A stretch of 13,727 nucleotides of DNA, from positions 1-13,727 of the forward strand of contig JBGPGE010000115.1 in NCBI GenBank assembly GCA_041483675.1. The letters are read 5' to 3'. The notes under the pieces are model-generated. The model did no database searches, was not told the origin of the DNA, and saw only the letters and a list, made by a program, of their open reading frames with translations. Both the position numbers and the translations under genes were made by a program. Position 1 is the stretch's first letter. Every line of letters begins with the position of its first letter. This DNA is from 2-12-FULL-60-19 sp041483675 (lineage in GTDB: Bacteria; Desulfobacterota; Binatia; UBA9968). Shown in pieces: positions 1-8,233 of this stretch.

Positions 1-599
1 AAGCCAAAGGCTGGAACCGTCTCGCGCAAATCCAGACCGGCAAGGATCCGAATCACTTCGCCTTCAGTCCCGACGGTCACTTCATGTACGTCAGCAACGA
101 GTACTCGCATCAGCTGTCGGTGATCGACCTGCTGGAGCAGAAGCTCGCGCGCCAGGTCGAAACCGGCCGCAGGCCCGTCGATATGGCTCTGGCGCCGGGG
201 GGCAAGACCCTCTTCGTGGCGATTTACGGCGAGGGCCACGTGAAGGCTTTCGATACGGAAAGTTTTAATGAGCTGGAGCGGATTCCAACCGGCGCCGGCG
301 CGCACGGCATGGCGATGACCGTGGACGGAAAGCGACTGTTCGTCACCAACCGGGACGCCGGCAGCGTATCGGTGATCGATGTCGCCACCCGCAAAGTGAT
401 ACAGAGCGTTTCCGTTCCGACCGGGCCGGACATGATGGAGGCGACCCCGGACGGAAAAGAGCTATGGGTAACGGGCCGATACGGCAAGCAGGTGTTTGTG
501 ATAGACCTTGCGACCTACAAGATCACGCAGCGCATCCGCACCGGCGCCGCCCCGCATGGAGTCGTCTTGATCGATCTGGTCAGCTCGCCGGAGAAGTAG
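1..599 (+). CDS. YVTN-family beta-propeller protein, 5'-truncated by the window
   Basis: The frame is open from the left edge (first full codon at 3) to the TAG at 597-599, so only the C-terminal part of about 198 residues is present and the true start lies outside. An internal ATG at 84 is not the start, because the upstream codons continue the same repeat pattern (QTGKDPNHFAFSPDGHFMYV). About four propeller blades are visible. Each has the P-x-x-(M/V)-x-x-x-P/V-D-G-K-x-L-(F/W)-V-(T/S) core followed by VIDL or VIDVAT and a closing strand ending in TG. This is the YVTN/NHL-like repeat found in periplasmic or secreted lactonase-like beta-propellers. Such domains bind ligands or proteins and often accompany c-type cytochromes or surface proteins, but no catalytic residue can be assigned here. 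It ends just before a palindromic repeat that could serve as a transcription end. Confidence 0.85.
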   Translation, partial: AKGWNRLAQIQTGKDPNHFAFSPDGHFMYVSNEYSHQLSVIDLLEQKLARQVETGRRPVDMALAPGGKTLFVAIYGEGHVKAFDTESFNELERIPTGAGAHGMAMTVDGKRLFVTNRDAGSVSVIDVATRKVIQSVSVPTGPDMMEATPDGKELWVTGRYGKQVFVIDLATYKITQRIRTGAAPHGVVLIDLVSSPEK

Positions 600-647
600 G
601 CCGTTGGCCCTAATGTGGCGTCTCTAAAATCCAACGATAAAATCGCT

Positions 648-735
648 GTCATTCCCGCGAAAGCGGGAATCCAGTCCCCTCACCCCTCCTGGATTCCGGC
701 TCGCGTCAGCCTGAGGCTGACTTGGCCGGAATGAC
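648..735. repeat. REP-like palindromic dimer (copy 1)
   Basis: This 88-bp intergenic element begins GTCATTCC and ends with the inverse GGAATGAC. It contains two hairpins. The first is ATTCCCGC-GAAA-GCGGGAAT (651-670, a perfect 8-bp stem with a GNRA-type loop). The second is a composite, ATTCCGGC (693-700) with GCCGGAAT (725-732), enclosing GTCAGC-CTGAG-GCTGAC (705-721). The halves are joined by CCAG ... CTGG. A second member with the same layout lies at 9387-9462. It sits directly after the YVTN stop, before a gene on the opposite strand, so it may also act as a transcription barrier between convergent genes. That role is inference. Confidence 0.85.
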
Positions 736-770
736 GTTAGAGATATACGCCGGACTTTTGCTACCGGGCA

Positions 771-1373
771 CTAGCCGCTGAAACTATCCGCCAGCTGTTG
801 AAGAGCTTCCTTCGCCCCGCTTAGGATCGCCACCCCATCGCCCGGCAGTAGCGCGTCGAAGTCGAGTGAAAGCAGCCCACGCACGCTCTCTCGCAGCAAA
901 GCCGGGGTGTCCACCACCTTGTCGGGCAGCAGCTTCAAGCGGCCCGGCGGATGTCCGACCGCGGCATCGCCGACGATCAGGATTTTTCGCTCCGGCCAGT
1001 GGAAGACAACTTCTCCCGGTGATTTCCCCGACGCCCCGACCGCCACAAGCGGTCCGATCTTTTCTCCTATCTTGATTTCATCGTCCAGCTCGGTGCCCTG
1101 GGTGCGGGCGTGGGGCGCGTCCGCCGGATGGATCGCCGTGCGCGCGTTGGTGCGCGCGCGAATCTTGTTGGCGGCACGGGAGTGGTTGCGGTTTGTGAGG
1201 AGGATTCGAGAGACGCCGAGACGCGCGATCTCGCTTAGCTCTTCGTCGTTCGGCTCGACGGGATCGATGCAGAGGTTCCCCGTCGGATGGAGAATCAGAT
1301 AGCCGTTGAAATTATAGCCGTGAGGCTCCGAGAACCAGGGCCAGGTGTATATACCGGTTACAAGTTCTCGCAT
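771..1373 (-). CDS. MBL-fold metallo-hydrolase-like protein with degenerate metal site
   Basis: A 200-residue protein with the layout of a small metallo-beta-lactamase-fold hydrolase. An N-terminal strand region (YNFNGYLILHPTGNLCIDP, residues 20-38) is followed by a segment where the metal motif should be, then a mid-protein SPGEV turn, a GDAAVG strand (135-140) and a LLPGDG segment (175-180). The canonical T-H-x-H-x-D-H motif reads TNRNHSR (60-66), so all four ligands are changed. The usual H of TPGHTPG is K117 (ASGKSPGEV), and the GHG histidine is D179. Only the aspartate of GDAAVG is kept. The fold assignment rests on this pattern of motif positions. Hydrolase activity with the normal di-metal centre looks unlikely, so a structural, binding or altered-chemistry role is possible. 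The ATG at 1373 is the only good early start. The gene is convergent with the YVTN gene and co-directional with the EutA-like gene, 143 nt downstream of it. Confidence 0.75.
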   Translation of the reverse strand: MRELVTGIYTWPWFSEPHGYNFNGYLILHPTGNLCIDPVEPNDEELSEIARLGVSRILLTNRNHSRAANKIRARTNARTAIHPADAPHARTQGTELDDEIKIGEKIGPLVAVGASGKSPGEVVFHWPERKILIVGDAAVGHPPGRLKLLPDKVVDTPALLRESVRGLLSLDFDALLPGDGVAILSGAKEALQQLADSFSG

Positions 1374-1420
1374 GCACGAACTCTTTATCCCACCTGACGA
1401 ATCCCGAGTGCCGAGCCGCT

Positions 1421-1512
1421 GTCCATTTTGGATTTTAGATTGCCGATTTTAGATTGAATCGAAAATCCAAAACCTGTACTGAGCCCAGTCGAAGTATCGA
1501 AAATCTAAAATT
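1421..1512. repeat. AT-rich intergenic repeat cluster with inverted and direct copies
   Basis: This lies between two minus-strand genes. A perfect 11-bp inverted repeat pairs TTTTGGATTTT (1426-1436) with AAAATCCAAAA (1462-1472). GATTTTAGATT occurs twice directly (1431-1441 and 1445-1455), and a near-inverse copy follows at 1502-1511. Between them lies a GAGCCCAGTCGAAG motif (1481-1494) of a kind often seen as a dispersed intergenic repeat. The cluster is far richer in A/T than its flanks and lies just downstream of the EutA-like stop codon, so it could also give a hairpin in that transcript. Confidence 0.65.
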
Positions 1513-1516
1513 CGTA

Positions 1517-3124
1517 TCAGTGGTGGTGGTCATGGCCGTGCCCGTGCGCATGGTCGTGGCTGAGCCCGCGGCCCCATTCCGTGTGGCGGAAGATCAGCGA
1601 CTTGATCACCACCGGCACCGCGCGGGCGTCGGGAAGCTCCTCGCCGATGTCGATGAAGTCGAAGTCTTTCAAGTCGATGCCGTCGATCGAGATGATGCCG
1701 CAGCCGGGCAGCAGCTCCCGCTCCAGAATATTGCCCACCAGCTTGGCGATATCGGCGTCGAACACCAGCACCAGCGGCTGCCCCTTGTCCACGTGCTCTT
1801 TCATCCCCTCCGCCACGCCCTGCGCCAAATTGCGGATGAGCGGATAGGAAGGCCCCAACTCCCAGTGAATCGCCAGGGCCGCCGCCCGCTCGCCGTCGTT
1901 GATGTCAAATCGCTGTAACGCCTTCTGCACCGCTTCCTTAACATGACCCGGCGAGAGCGGCTCTTCCTGGGTGATCTGCGGGATGACCACCTGGACGTTT
2001 CGGAGCGGCAGGAGATCGGCATGCGAGAGGTAAATCGTGTTGCCGCTCACCTGCACCGTGTACTGCGAAGCGCCGATGACCGTCGCCCGGATGCGCACGT
2101 CCGGGGTTTTCAACGGTATCTTTCCCGCCAGCTTCTCGGCCCGCTCGCGCACGCCCCGCCCGACGTGGTTGCCGAGATCGCCGAGGTCTCGTTTCTCGAA
2201 TCCATAGACATACTCGGAGACGCCGCCGGAAAACATTATCGCATCGATCCGGCCTTGGTAGCCGACCCCGGGCGTGAGCATCAAACTCTGCGTCAATGGC
2301 GAGAGCGGCCCGCGCGCCAGGACCTCAAAAAGGCTGTCGCAGAGCACCGTCGCCATCTTTTTTTTCTCATCCTCTTTGAGCAAGTTGCCGAGCGCGAGGT
2401 TCACTCCGGCGGCATTGCCGATCTTCAGCCCGGCGTCTTCCAGGCGATCGATCTTGCCCTGTTCGTCGAGCGCGACCAGCCGCGCGCCGACTTCGAGAGC
2501 CGAGGTGTCGATCACCGCTCCCCGCTGCGCGATGGCGATTTTGCTCGTGCCGCCGCCGACGTCCACGTTCATCACCGTAAAGTCGCCGCCGCCGTTGGCA
2601 GACATCGCCACCGCGCCGGAGCCGAACGCCGCTAGAATAGATTCGAGGTTGTGGCCCGCCGTGGCGCAGACGAATTTTCCCGCCTGGGCGGAGAACAGCG
2701 CGGAGATCGCCTCGGCGTTCTTCTTTTTCGCCGCCTCGCCCGTGACGATGACCGCCCCGGTGTCGATGTCTTTAGGCGTCAATCCGGCTTGGCTGTAAGC
2801 TTCGTGGATGAAATCGCCGAGCTTGTCGGTATCGATGGTGGTCTTGTCCACGTAAGGCGTGAGCAGGATCGGGGATTCATGAAGAATCTCCCGCTTGACG
2901 ACGACGAAGCGGCTGGAAAGCGCGATGCCCTGGCGGCGCAAGACCAGACGCGAAAAGATCAGATGCGACGTGGAAGAGCCGATGTCGATGCCGACCGAAG
3001 TGAGCTGTATGCGCTCGGAGCGCCACATCGGGTGCTCTTCGTCCATCGGAAGCTCGCCATGCTCGTGCTCCTCATCGTCGTATTCCTCGTGAAAACTATA
3101 GCCCTCGCTGATTCCTTCGATCAT
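1517..3124 (-). CDS. eutA: EutA-like ethanolamine ammonia-lyase reactivating factor (ASKHA ATPase)
   Basis: A 535-residue protein matching the EutA family. EutA reactivates the adenosylcobalamin-dependent ethanolamine ammonia-lyase EutBC by ATP-driven exchange of damaged cobalamin. The actin-like ATPase motifs are visible: phosphate-1 LTSVGIDIGSSTSHLIFSRL (41-60), phosphate-2 MNVDVGGGTSKIAIA (185-199) and the adenosine motif IMFSGGVSEYVYG (296-308). It is longer than typical EutA (about 470 residues) because of two unusual ends. One is an acidic/His N-terminal segment (residues 11-31, with HEEYDDEEHEH). The other is a C-terminal tail HDHAHGHGHDHHH (523-535, eight His in 13), both suggesting metal binding. 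No eutB, eutC or shell-protein genes are nearby, so it may serve another B12 enzyme elsewhere. An AAAGGA-like site lies about 10 nt before the ATG at 3124. It is transcribed divergently from the DUF4175-type gene. Confidence 0.8.
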   Translation of the reverse strand: MIEGISEGYSFHEEYDDEEHEHGELPMDEEHPMWRSERIQLTSVGIDIGSSTSHLIFSRLVLRRQGIALSSRFVVVKREILHESPILLTPYVDKTTIDTDKLGDFIHEAYSQAGLTPKDIDTGAVIVTGEAAKKKNAEAISALFSAQAGKFVCATAGHNLESILAAFGSGAVAMSANGGGDFTVMNVDVGGGTSKIAIAQRGAVIDTSALEVGARLVALDEQGKIDRLEDAGLKIGNAAGVNLALGNLLKEDEKKKMATVLCDSLFEVLARGPLSPLTQSLMLTPGVGYQGRIDAIMFSGGVSEYVYGFEKRDLGDLGNHVGRGVRERAEKLAGKIPLKTPDVRIRATVIGASQYTVQVSGNTIYLSHADLLPLRNVQVVIPQITQEEPLSPGHVKEAVQKALQRFDINDGERAAALAIHWELGPSYPLIRNLAQGVAEGMKEHVDKGQPLVLVFDADIAKLVGNILERELLPGCGIISIDGIDLKDFDFIDIGEELPDARAVPVVIKSLIFRHTEWGRGLSHDHAHGHGHDHHH

Positions 3125-3210
3125 CCCGCTGTTTTCCTTTCGTTCGTTAGTTCCTCAACCGCTCGAGGCAATTAAACAATTTTCATAGCATAAGGCGGAT
3201 CGAGTTGCTA

Positions 3211-3254
3211 CCCGAAGGATAGGTTTCATCGGCCCGAAGGAGAGGTTTCATCGG
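3211..3254. repeat. 22-bp tandem duplication in a divergent intergenic region
   Basis: Two adjacent 22-bp units, 3211-3232 and 3233-3254, begin CCCGAAGGA and end GGTTTCATCGG. They differ at a single base (T at 3220, G at 3242). They lie within the 158-bp spacer between the divergent EutA-like (-) and DUF4175-type (+) genes, ending about 28 bp upstream of the latter's start. Paired identical sites here could be an operator or a leader element, or simply a recent slippage duplication. No convincing -10/-35 pair was identified. Confidence 0.8.
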
Positions 3255-3282
3255 ATAGACAAGCAGCGGCTTCGATAGTAAG

Positions 3283-6200
3283 ATGCTTTTGTCGCTTATG
3301 GGCCAGGAAGAGTACAGCGAACTCTCGTCGTTTCTCCAGCGATTCATCCGCCGATTCCGAGCCACCAAGGAGCTTGAGGGCTTCTGCCTGATCGGGATTT
3401 CCCTCGCCCTGCTTTTTTCCCTCGGCCTGGCCGTCCGCGAGATCAAACCCGCTCTGCCTTACGCGCCTGCGCTCTACAGCCTGATGGCGGCTTTGGTGCT
3501 GCTTCTCCTTTTGGGTTGGATGGTGTTCCAGTTGCGCCGCCGGCTTTCACGGGAATGGGCCGCGCGCTCCATCGAACAACAGTGTCCCCAACTGAGAAAT
3601 AATCTGATCAACTCGCTCCAGCTCTATCCCCAGATCGCGGCGCCGACGCCGGAAGCGGGAATTTCCACCACGATGGTGCTCGCCCTGCTCCGGGCGACGC
3701 GCAAACAGGTCCATTCCCTCCGCGTCGAAGAGTTGGTCAGCGCGCAACCGGTGCGGACCAAAGCCCGCCTGCTGGGATTGCTTCTGGTTCCCGTGGTCGC
3801 CGCGATCCTGCTCGACCCGTCCTCTCTGAGCGATACCTTCAGTCTCCTGGCCTATCCGCTGAAAGATCTCCCGCCGTCCGAGACCCGCTTCGACGTGACG
3901 CCCAAAGGGAGCCGGGTCGCCTATGGCGCAGCGGTAACGGTCCAGACCGTCGCGTCGGGAGCGATCCCCAAATTTGTGGAGCTCGCGATCACCTCGGCGG
4001 AGGGGGGCCCGGAGGAGCGACTCGTCATGGAGTCGCTCGGCCAGGGGAAATTCGCGATCACGCTGCCGAATATCAAGAATAGTTTCCGGTACCGCGCGGT
4101 CGCCGGCGTTTTTTCCTCTCCCGGCTATCTCCTCGAAGCCGTCGAGCCGCCGGAGATCGTAGACGTAAAGATCACGGTCTATCCGCCGCACTACACCGGC
4201 CTGCCGGCGCAAACCCTCCAAGGGGGAAACGTCGAAGGCCTCAAGGGTTCGACGATCCGTTTGGAAGCGTCGTCCACCAAAGAGATCGCGAAGGCCAAGC
4301 TCGTCCTGCAAAACGGGAGAGAGCTTCCGCTGAAAATCAATGCCGCCGCCACCGCCGCCGGGCGGACGCTGCAAGGGAGCCTGGTCCTGTTCGAGTCCCA
4401 GAGGTACGAGATCCAGGTCGAGGACGCGCTCGGCTTCCGCAATAATCCGATCTCTTACGAACTCCGCGCGCGCCCCGACAGCTTCCCCACGATCGAACTA
4501 TTGCGGCCGGCCGAAGATCTCGAGGTCAATGGAGATGAAACGTTGCCGCTGGAATTTAGCGCGCGCGACGACTTCGGCATCCAGGAGGCGGCCCTGACGA
4601 TCAAGCTCGGCGACAAACAGGAAAAAATCCCTATCCGGCTGGACGGCGTGAAGAAGCTGATTCCCCGGGAGCGATTCAGCTGGGACCTGGGAAGACTCGG
4701 CCTCCGCGAGGGAGACGAGGCCGTCTACCAGATCGAAGTTCTGGATAACGACACGATCTCGGGGCCGAAGCTCGGCATCTCGCGCCCCCTCCGGCTGCGG
4801 CTCAAGAATCTCAAGGGTGAGCACAAGCAGGTGGCGGAGATGATCCGCGAGCTGTCCGGGCGCATGGTGGATCTGCTCTCGGACCACTTGGAAAAGCCGG
4901 CCGCGACGGCGAAAGATCCCGCCAAACAGGAAAACGCTCAGGACAAGGGCTTCGAGCAAAAGTTGGATGAGACGTTGAAGAGCGTGGAAAACATCATGCA
5001 GCGCACCGAGAAGGACCGGCTGGCGGATTTCGCCACCTGGTCGGATTTGGAGGCGCTCAAGCGCAATCTCAATTTCGCCAAAGACGAGCTGCTAAAGAAA
5101 CAGGAGCAGGCGATCTCGGCTGAGGACAAGGAGCAGGCCCGCGACGAGATCTCGACGGAGCTGGAGCGGATGTCTTTACTCTCGGAGGAGATCGGCAAAC
5201 GGCTCAAGGCCGAAGAGCTGGCCGCGGCGGCGCGCGACCTGATGAAGAGCCAGGAGCGGTTGATGGACTCGCTCGAGGCGCTGAAAAGCGGAGACAAAAA
5301 CCTCGACGCCGTTATGAAGCAGATCGCGGAGCTGGCCAAGCTCTTGAGCTCGATGCAGCAGGCGCTTTCCCAATTCGCCTCGCGCCTGCCGGACGACTTC
5401 TTGAACAGCGAGGCGCTGCGCGGGCTCAACTTCAATGAAATGTTTTCGGCGCTCGACGAGATCCGCAAAAAGCTGATGCAGGGCGACTTCGAAGGGGCCA
5501 TGCAGTTGGCGCGGGAGCTTTTCAACCAGATGGCCTCGATGGTCGCCTCGCTCCAGAACGCGCAGCAGTCGGCGATGTCCTCGTCGATGGGGAGGATGCA
5601 GGGCGAGATGATGCGCTCGGCCAACGAGCTTGAGCAGATCGCGCGGGAGCAGCAAGAGCTTCTTGTGGACACCGAAGACGTCAACAAGCAGCGCCAGGGC
5701 GAGCGGGAGCAGGCCCTGAAAGAGAAGCTCGACCGCTATCTGGCCCAGGCTCAGGCCGAGCTGTCCAAGTTGGCGGAGCTTTTCCCCGACGAGGAGCGGG
5801 AGAGCGGAGGGGGGCGGGGGCCGCGGGAGGAGTTTCTTGACGAAGCGACGGTCAACAACCTGGTCAAGGAGATGATCTCGCGGCTGCTCAAGAAAAACTT
5901 CTCCGGTTTCGAGGAAATACTCGGAATGGCCCAAAAAGAGCTGGAGAAAAAGCGCGCGCCCGAGCAGGAACAGAAAAGCGAACGGGGGCAGGCGAGCCTC
6001 AAGAGCCTTAAAAACGATCTTGACGCGCTCCTCCGGGTGCCGCAGGCGGCGCTCCGCGATGAGGACAAGCGGAACCTGCGCGAGCTTTCCCGCCGTGAGG
6101 AGAATCTTAAAGAGCGCACCGAGGATCTGTCCGAAAAGCTGGACTCCCTGTTTCAGCTATTCCCTGCCCTCGATCCGCAGATCACGAGGAACATCCGCGA

Positions 6201-6624
6201 GGCGGGCGCGTCGATGGGACAGGCGCAGGGCCGTCTCGGAGAGCTCGATGCCAGGGGTGCGGTCCCACCGGAGCGGCAAGCGCTCGACCGCCTCTCCCAA
6301 TCGCAGCAGCAGATGCAGAATGCCATGCAGCAGATGGCGCAGCGCGGGCAGCTCGGCCGCATGCCGGTCTCCCGCCTCTTCCGCATGGGACGCTTTCTCC
6401 CTTCAGGCGAGCTTATTCCGCTCCCCGGCATGCCGCAGTTTCCGCAATTCGACGTAGAGGGGGGCGTCACCGGCCTCGACACGGAGAGATTCCGCCTGCC
6501 GGGCAAGGAGGACAACCGGGCGCCGCGCAGCTTCCGCGAGGAGATCCTGGAGTCGCTCAAGCAAGGCGTGCCGCGCCAGCTCAAGGAGCAGATCGAAAGC
6601 TATTTCAAAAATCTCACCGAGTAG
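3283..6624 (+). CDS. DUF4175-type large membrane-anchored coiled-coil protein
   Basis: A 1,113-residue protein. It starts with a soluble amphipathic segment, then two hydrophobic helices (about residues 33-52 and 62-84), an arginine-rich loop, and a third helix (about 162-178). Residues about 195-500 are beta-rich and Ig-like, with repeated P-x-x-x-P-x-x strands such as DVKITVYPPHYTG and LELRP-type 'RPAEDLEVNGDETL' segments, as in the extracytoplasmic part of this family. From about residue 507 it is almost entirely charged and helical (E/K/Q/L/M-rich coiled coil), ending in a Pro/Gly/Arg segment. This matches large DUF4175 proteins, whose function is unknown but which recur next to MoxR ATPases. 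It is first in an operon: the stop is 10 nt before the peptidase start. The start could instead be the in-frame ATG at 3298, since neither ATG has a strong ribosome binding site. A role as an envelope complex acted on by MoxR is inference. Confidence 0.75.
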   Translation: MLLSLMGQEEYSELSSFLQRFIRRFRATKELEGFCLIGISLALLFSLGLAVREIKPALPYAPALYSLMAALVLLLLLGWMVFQLRRRLSREWAARSIEQQCPQLRNNLINSLQLYPQIAAPTPEAGISTTMVLALLRATRKQVHSLRVEELVSAQPVRTKARLLGLLLVPVVAAILLDPSSLSDTFSLLAYPLKDLPPSETRFDVTPKGSRVAYGAAVTVQTVASGAIPKFVELAITSAEGGPEERLVMESLGQGKFAITLPNIKNSFRYRAVAGVFSSPGYLLEAVEPPEIVDVKITVYPPHYTGLPAQTLQGGNVEGLKGSTIRLEASSTKEIAKAKLVLQNGRELPLKINAAATAAGRTLQGSLVLFESQRYEIQVEDALGFRNNPISYELRARPDSFPTIELLRPAEDLEVNGDETLPLEFSARDDFGIQEAALTIKLGDKQEKIPIRLDGVKKLIPRERFSWDLGRLGLREGDEAVYQIEVLDNDTISGPKLGISRPLRLRLKNLKGEHKQVAEMIRELSGRMVDLLSDHLEKPAATAKDPAKQENAQDKGFEQKLDETLKSVENIMQRTEKDRLADFATWSDLEALKRNLNFAKDELLKKQEQAISAEDKEQARDEISTELERMSLLSEEIGKRLKAEELAAAARDLMKSQERLMDSLEALKSGDKNLDAVMKQIAELAKLLSSMQQALSQFASRLPDDFLNSEALRGLNFNEMFSALDEIRKKLMQGDFEGAMQLARELFNQMASMVASLQNAQQSAMSSSMGRMQGEMMRSANELEQIAREQQELLVDTEDVNKQRQGEREQALKEKLDRYLAQAQAELSKLAELFPDEERESGGGRGPREEFLDEATVNNLVKEMISRLLKKNFSGFEEILGMAQKELEKKRAPEQEQKSERGQASLKSLKNDLDALLRVPQAALRDEDKRNLRELSRREENLKERTEDLSEKLDSLFQLFPALDPQITRNIREAGASMGQAQGRLGELDARGAVPPERQALDRLSQSQQQMQNAMQQMAQRGQLGRMPVSRLFRMGRFLPSGELIPLPGMPQFPQFDVEGGVTGLDTERFRLPGKEDNRAPRSFREEILESLKQGVPRQLKEQIESYFKNLTE

Positions 6625-6634
6625 CACCTCTTTG

Positions 6635-8221
6635 ATGTCCAGATTTTTCCTCCCTTTATCGCTTCTAACCCTTCTGACCCTTCAACCCTCGTGGTGTCGG
6701 GCAGCGGAAGCCGACCCGAGGGTTCAACAAGCCGAAGATCGCATCGAGGCCTGGCGCCTGGCCGAGGCCCAAGAGATCGTCGCCGCGCTGCTCAGCGAAA
6801 ATCCCCGCTCTGCCGAAGCGATCGACTTGAGCGCGCGGGTTAATTTCTACCAGGGCCGGTACGAGGAGGCGCTCAAGCTGTACGAGCAGGCGCTCGGCAT
6901 CGACGCGAAAAACGATGGGCGCCAGAGGCAACGGCTCTTCGCCCAGCAAACGCTCGACACGGTGAAGAAACTCAAGCGCTTCGAGAGCGAACACTTCATC
7001 GTCTATCTCGACGAAGAGCGGGACGGCATCCTCCTGCCTTACGTGCTGGACACGCTGGAGAAGAGCTATCGCTCCATCGGCCGGGCGCTCGGTTACTTTC
7101 CCGTAGCGAAAGTCCGCGTCGAAATCGCGCCGGATGCCGCGTCGTTCAAGGCGATTTCCACCCTGTCATTGAGAGACATCGAAGAGACCGGCGCGGTCGG
7201 CATCTGCAAGTTCAACAAGATCATGACGATCTCGCCGAGAGTGCTCCTCCAGGGATACCGCTGGCTCGACTCGCTGAGCCATGAGTATCTTCACCACGCG
7301 ATCGTCCCGCTGAGCGACAACAAAGCGCCGATCTGGCTGCACGAGGGGATGGCGCGCTTTTATGAAACGCTCTGGCGGCGGGCGGAGACGGCCAAGATGC
7401 GCGAAGACTATCTCTCCCCCGCCAACCGGACGCTGTTGGCTCAGGCTTTGGAGAAAGACAAATTCGTTGGTTTCAAAAAAATGGAGCCGTCGCTGATCTA
7501 TCTGGAGACGCCGGAACAGGTCCAACTGGCTTACGCGGAGGCGGCCTCGGCGATCGACTTTTTTGTCCAGCGCAAAGGCGAAGCGGGTGTCCGCGAGTTG
7601 CTGTCCGAGTTACGATCCAAGCCGACGCCGGAGGCGATCGAGAAGGTCGTCGGCCTGCCGTTCGCCGCCTTTGAGACCGAGTGGAAGCGATTTCTCAAAG
7701 CCAAAGGGTTTAAGGAGATCGAAGGCGCCCGCGTGCGCAGATTCAAAGTCAAAGAGAATCAGAAAGGCGATGAGGAGACGGTCGAGTTGAAGGAGATCCA
7801 GTCGGTGGTGGCGCGCAACCGCACCCACCTGGCGGACCAGATGCTGGAGCGAGGAAGAAGCGCGGCCGCCGTTCAGGAATACCAACGCGCCTTGCAGGCA
7901 AGTCCCCATTCCCCTATCATTCTCAACAAGCTTGCGCGGCTGCTCATCCAGCAGACAAAATACCAGGAAGCGCTTCCCCATCTGCAAAGGGCGCTGGAGG
8001 TTGATCCGGATTCCAGCGGCACGTTGGTACAGTTGGGGCGGCTCTATCATGGGATGAAAAATTTTCCCGCGGGTAAAGCCGCCCTCGAAGAGGCGATCCA
8101 GATCAATCCGTTCAATCCCGAGATCTACCGCCTGTTGCATGATATTTATTCCGCTCTCGGCGATGAGGCTGAGGCGAAGAACGCCAGGGCAAACTTGGAA
8201 AGACTCCGGAGAATGAGATAG
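6635..8221 (+). CDS. Exported gluzincin-type (peptidase MA-like) metallopeptidase with TPR repeats
   Basis: A 528-residue protein starting at the ATG at 6635 (a TTG lies one codon before). The N-terminus is a signal peptide: SRFF followed by a leucine-rich core and a CRA-AEA cleavage-like site near residue 24. A TPR-like helical region (about 28-115) has the YQGRYEEALKLYEQAL signature. The catalytic domain carries HEYLH (about residues 216-220), a good HEXXH zinc motif inside LSHEYLHHAI, and downstream IWLHEGMARFYE, where a glutamate near 237 is the likely third zinc ligand, as in the peptidase MA family. C-terminal TPRs (about 395-525) contain two clear repeats ending in ALEVDPDSSGTLVQLGRLY and AIQINPFNPEIYRLL. 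It probably acts in the periplasm on protein substrates, or TPRs may recruit partners. It lies 10 nt after the DUF4175-type gene and 12 nt before moxR, so the three are almost surely co-transcribed. Confidence 0.85.
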   Translation: MSRFFLPLSLLTLLTLQPSWCRAAEADPRVQQAEDRIEAWRLAEAQEIVAALLSENPRSAEAIDLSARVNFYQGRYEEALKLYEQALGIDAKNDGRQRQRLFAQQTLDTVKKLKRFESEHFIVYLDEERDGILLPYVLDTLEKSYRSIGRALGYFPVAKVRVEIAPDAASFKAISTLSLRDIEETGAVGICKFNKIMTISPRVLLQGYRWLDSLSHEYLHHAIVPLSDNKAPIWLHEGMARFYETLWRRAETAKMREDYLSPANRTLLAQALEKDKFVGFKKMEPSLIYLETPEQVQLAYAEAASAIDFFVQRKGEAGVRELLSELRSKPTPEAIEKVVGLPFAAFETEWKRFLKAKGFKEIEGARVRRFKVKENQKGDEETVELKEIQSVVARNRTHLADQMLERGRSAAAVQEYQRALQASPHSPIILNKLARLLIQQTKYQEALPHLQRALEVDPDSSGTLVQLGRLYHGMKNFPAGKAALEEAIQINPFNPEIYRLLHDIYSALGDEAEAKNARANLERLRRMR

Positions 8222-8233
8222 AAAGAGAGCACG

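Noticed and set aside
648..735. CRISPR repeat
   Set aside because: There is one element of two unlike hairpins, with no regular repeat-spacer series and no cas genes in the window.
1943..2635. 230-codon plus-strand frame antisense to the EutA-like gene
   Set aside because: It is rich in R, H, A and D in a pattern expected from complementing the real gene, and has no domain or ribosome binding site.
4938..5934. Two overlapping minus-strand frames of about 250 codons inside the DUF4175-type gene
   Set aside because: Their serine/arginine- or leucine/histidine-rich translations are complements of E/K/Q/L coiled-coil codons. No start context or motif supports them.
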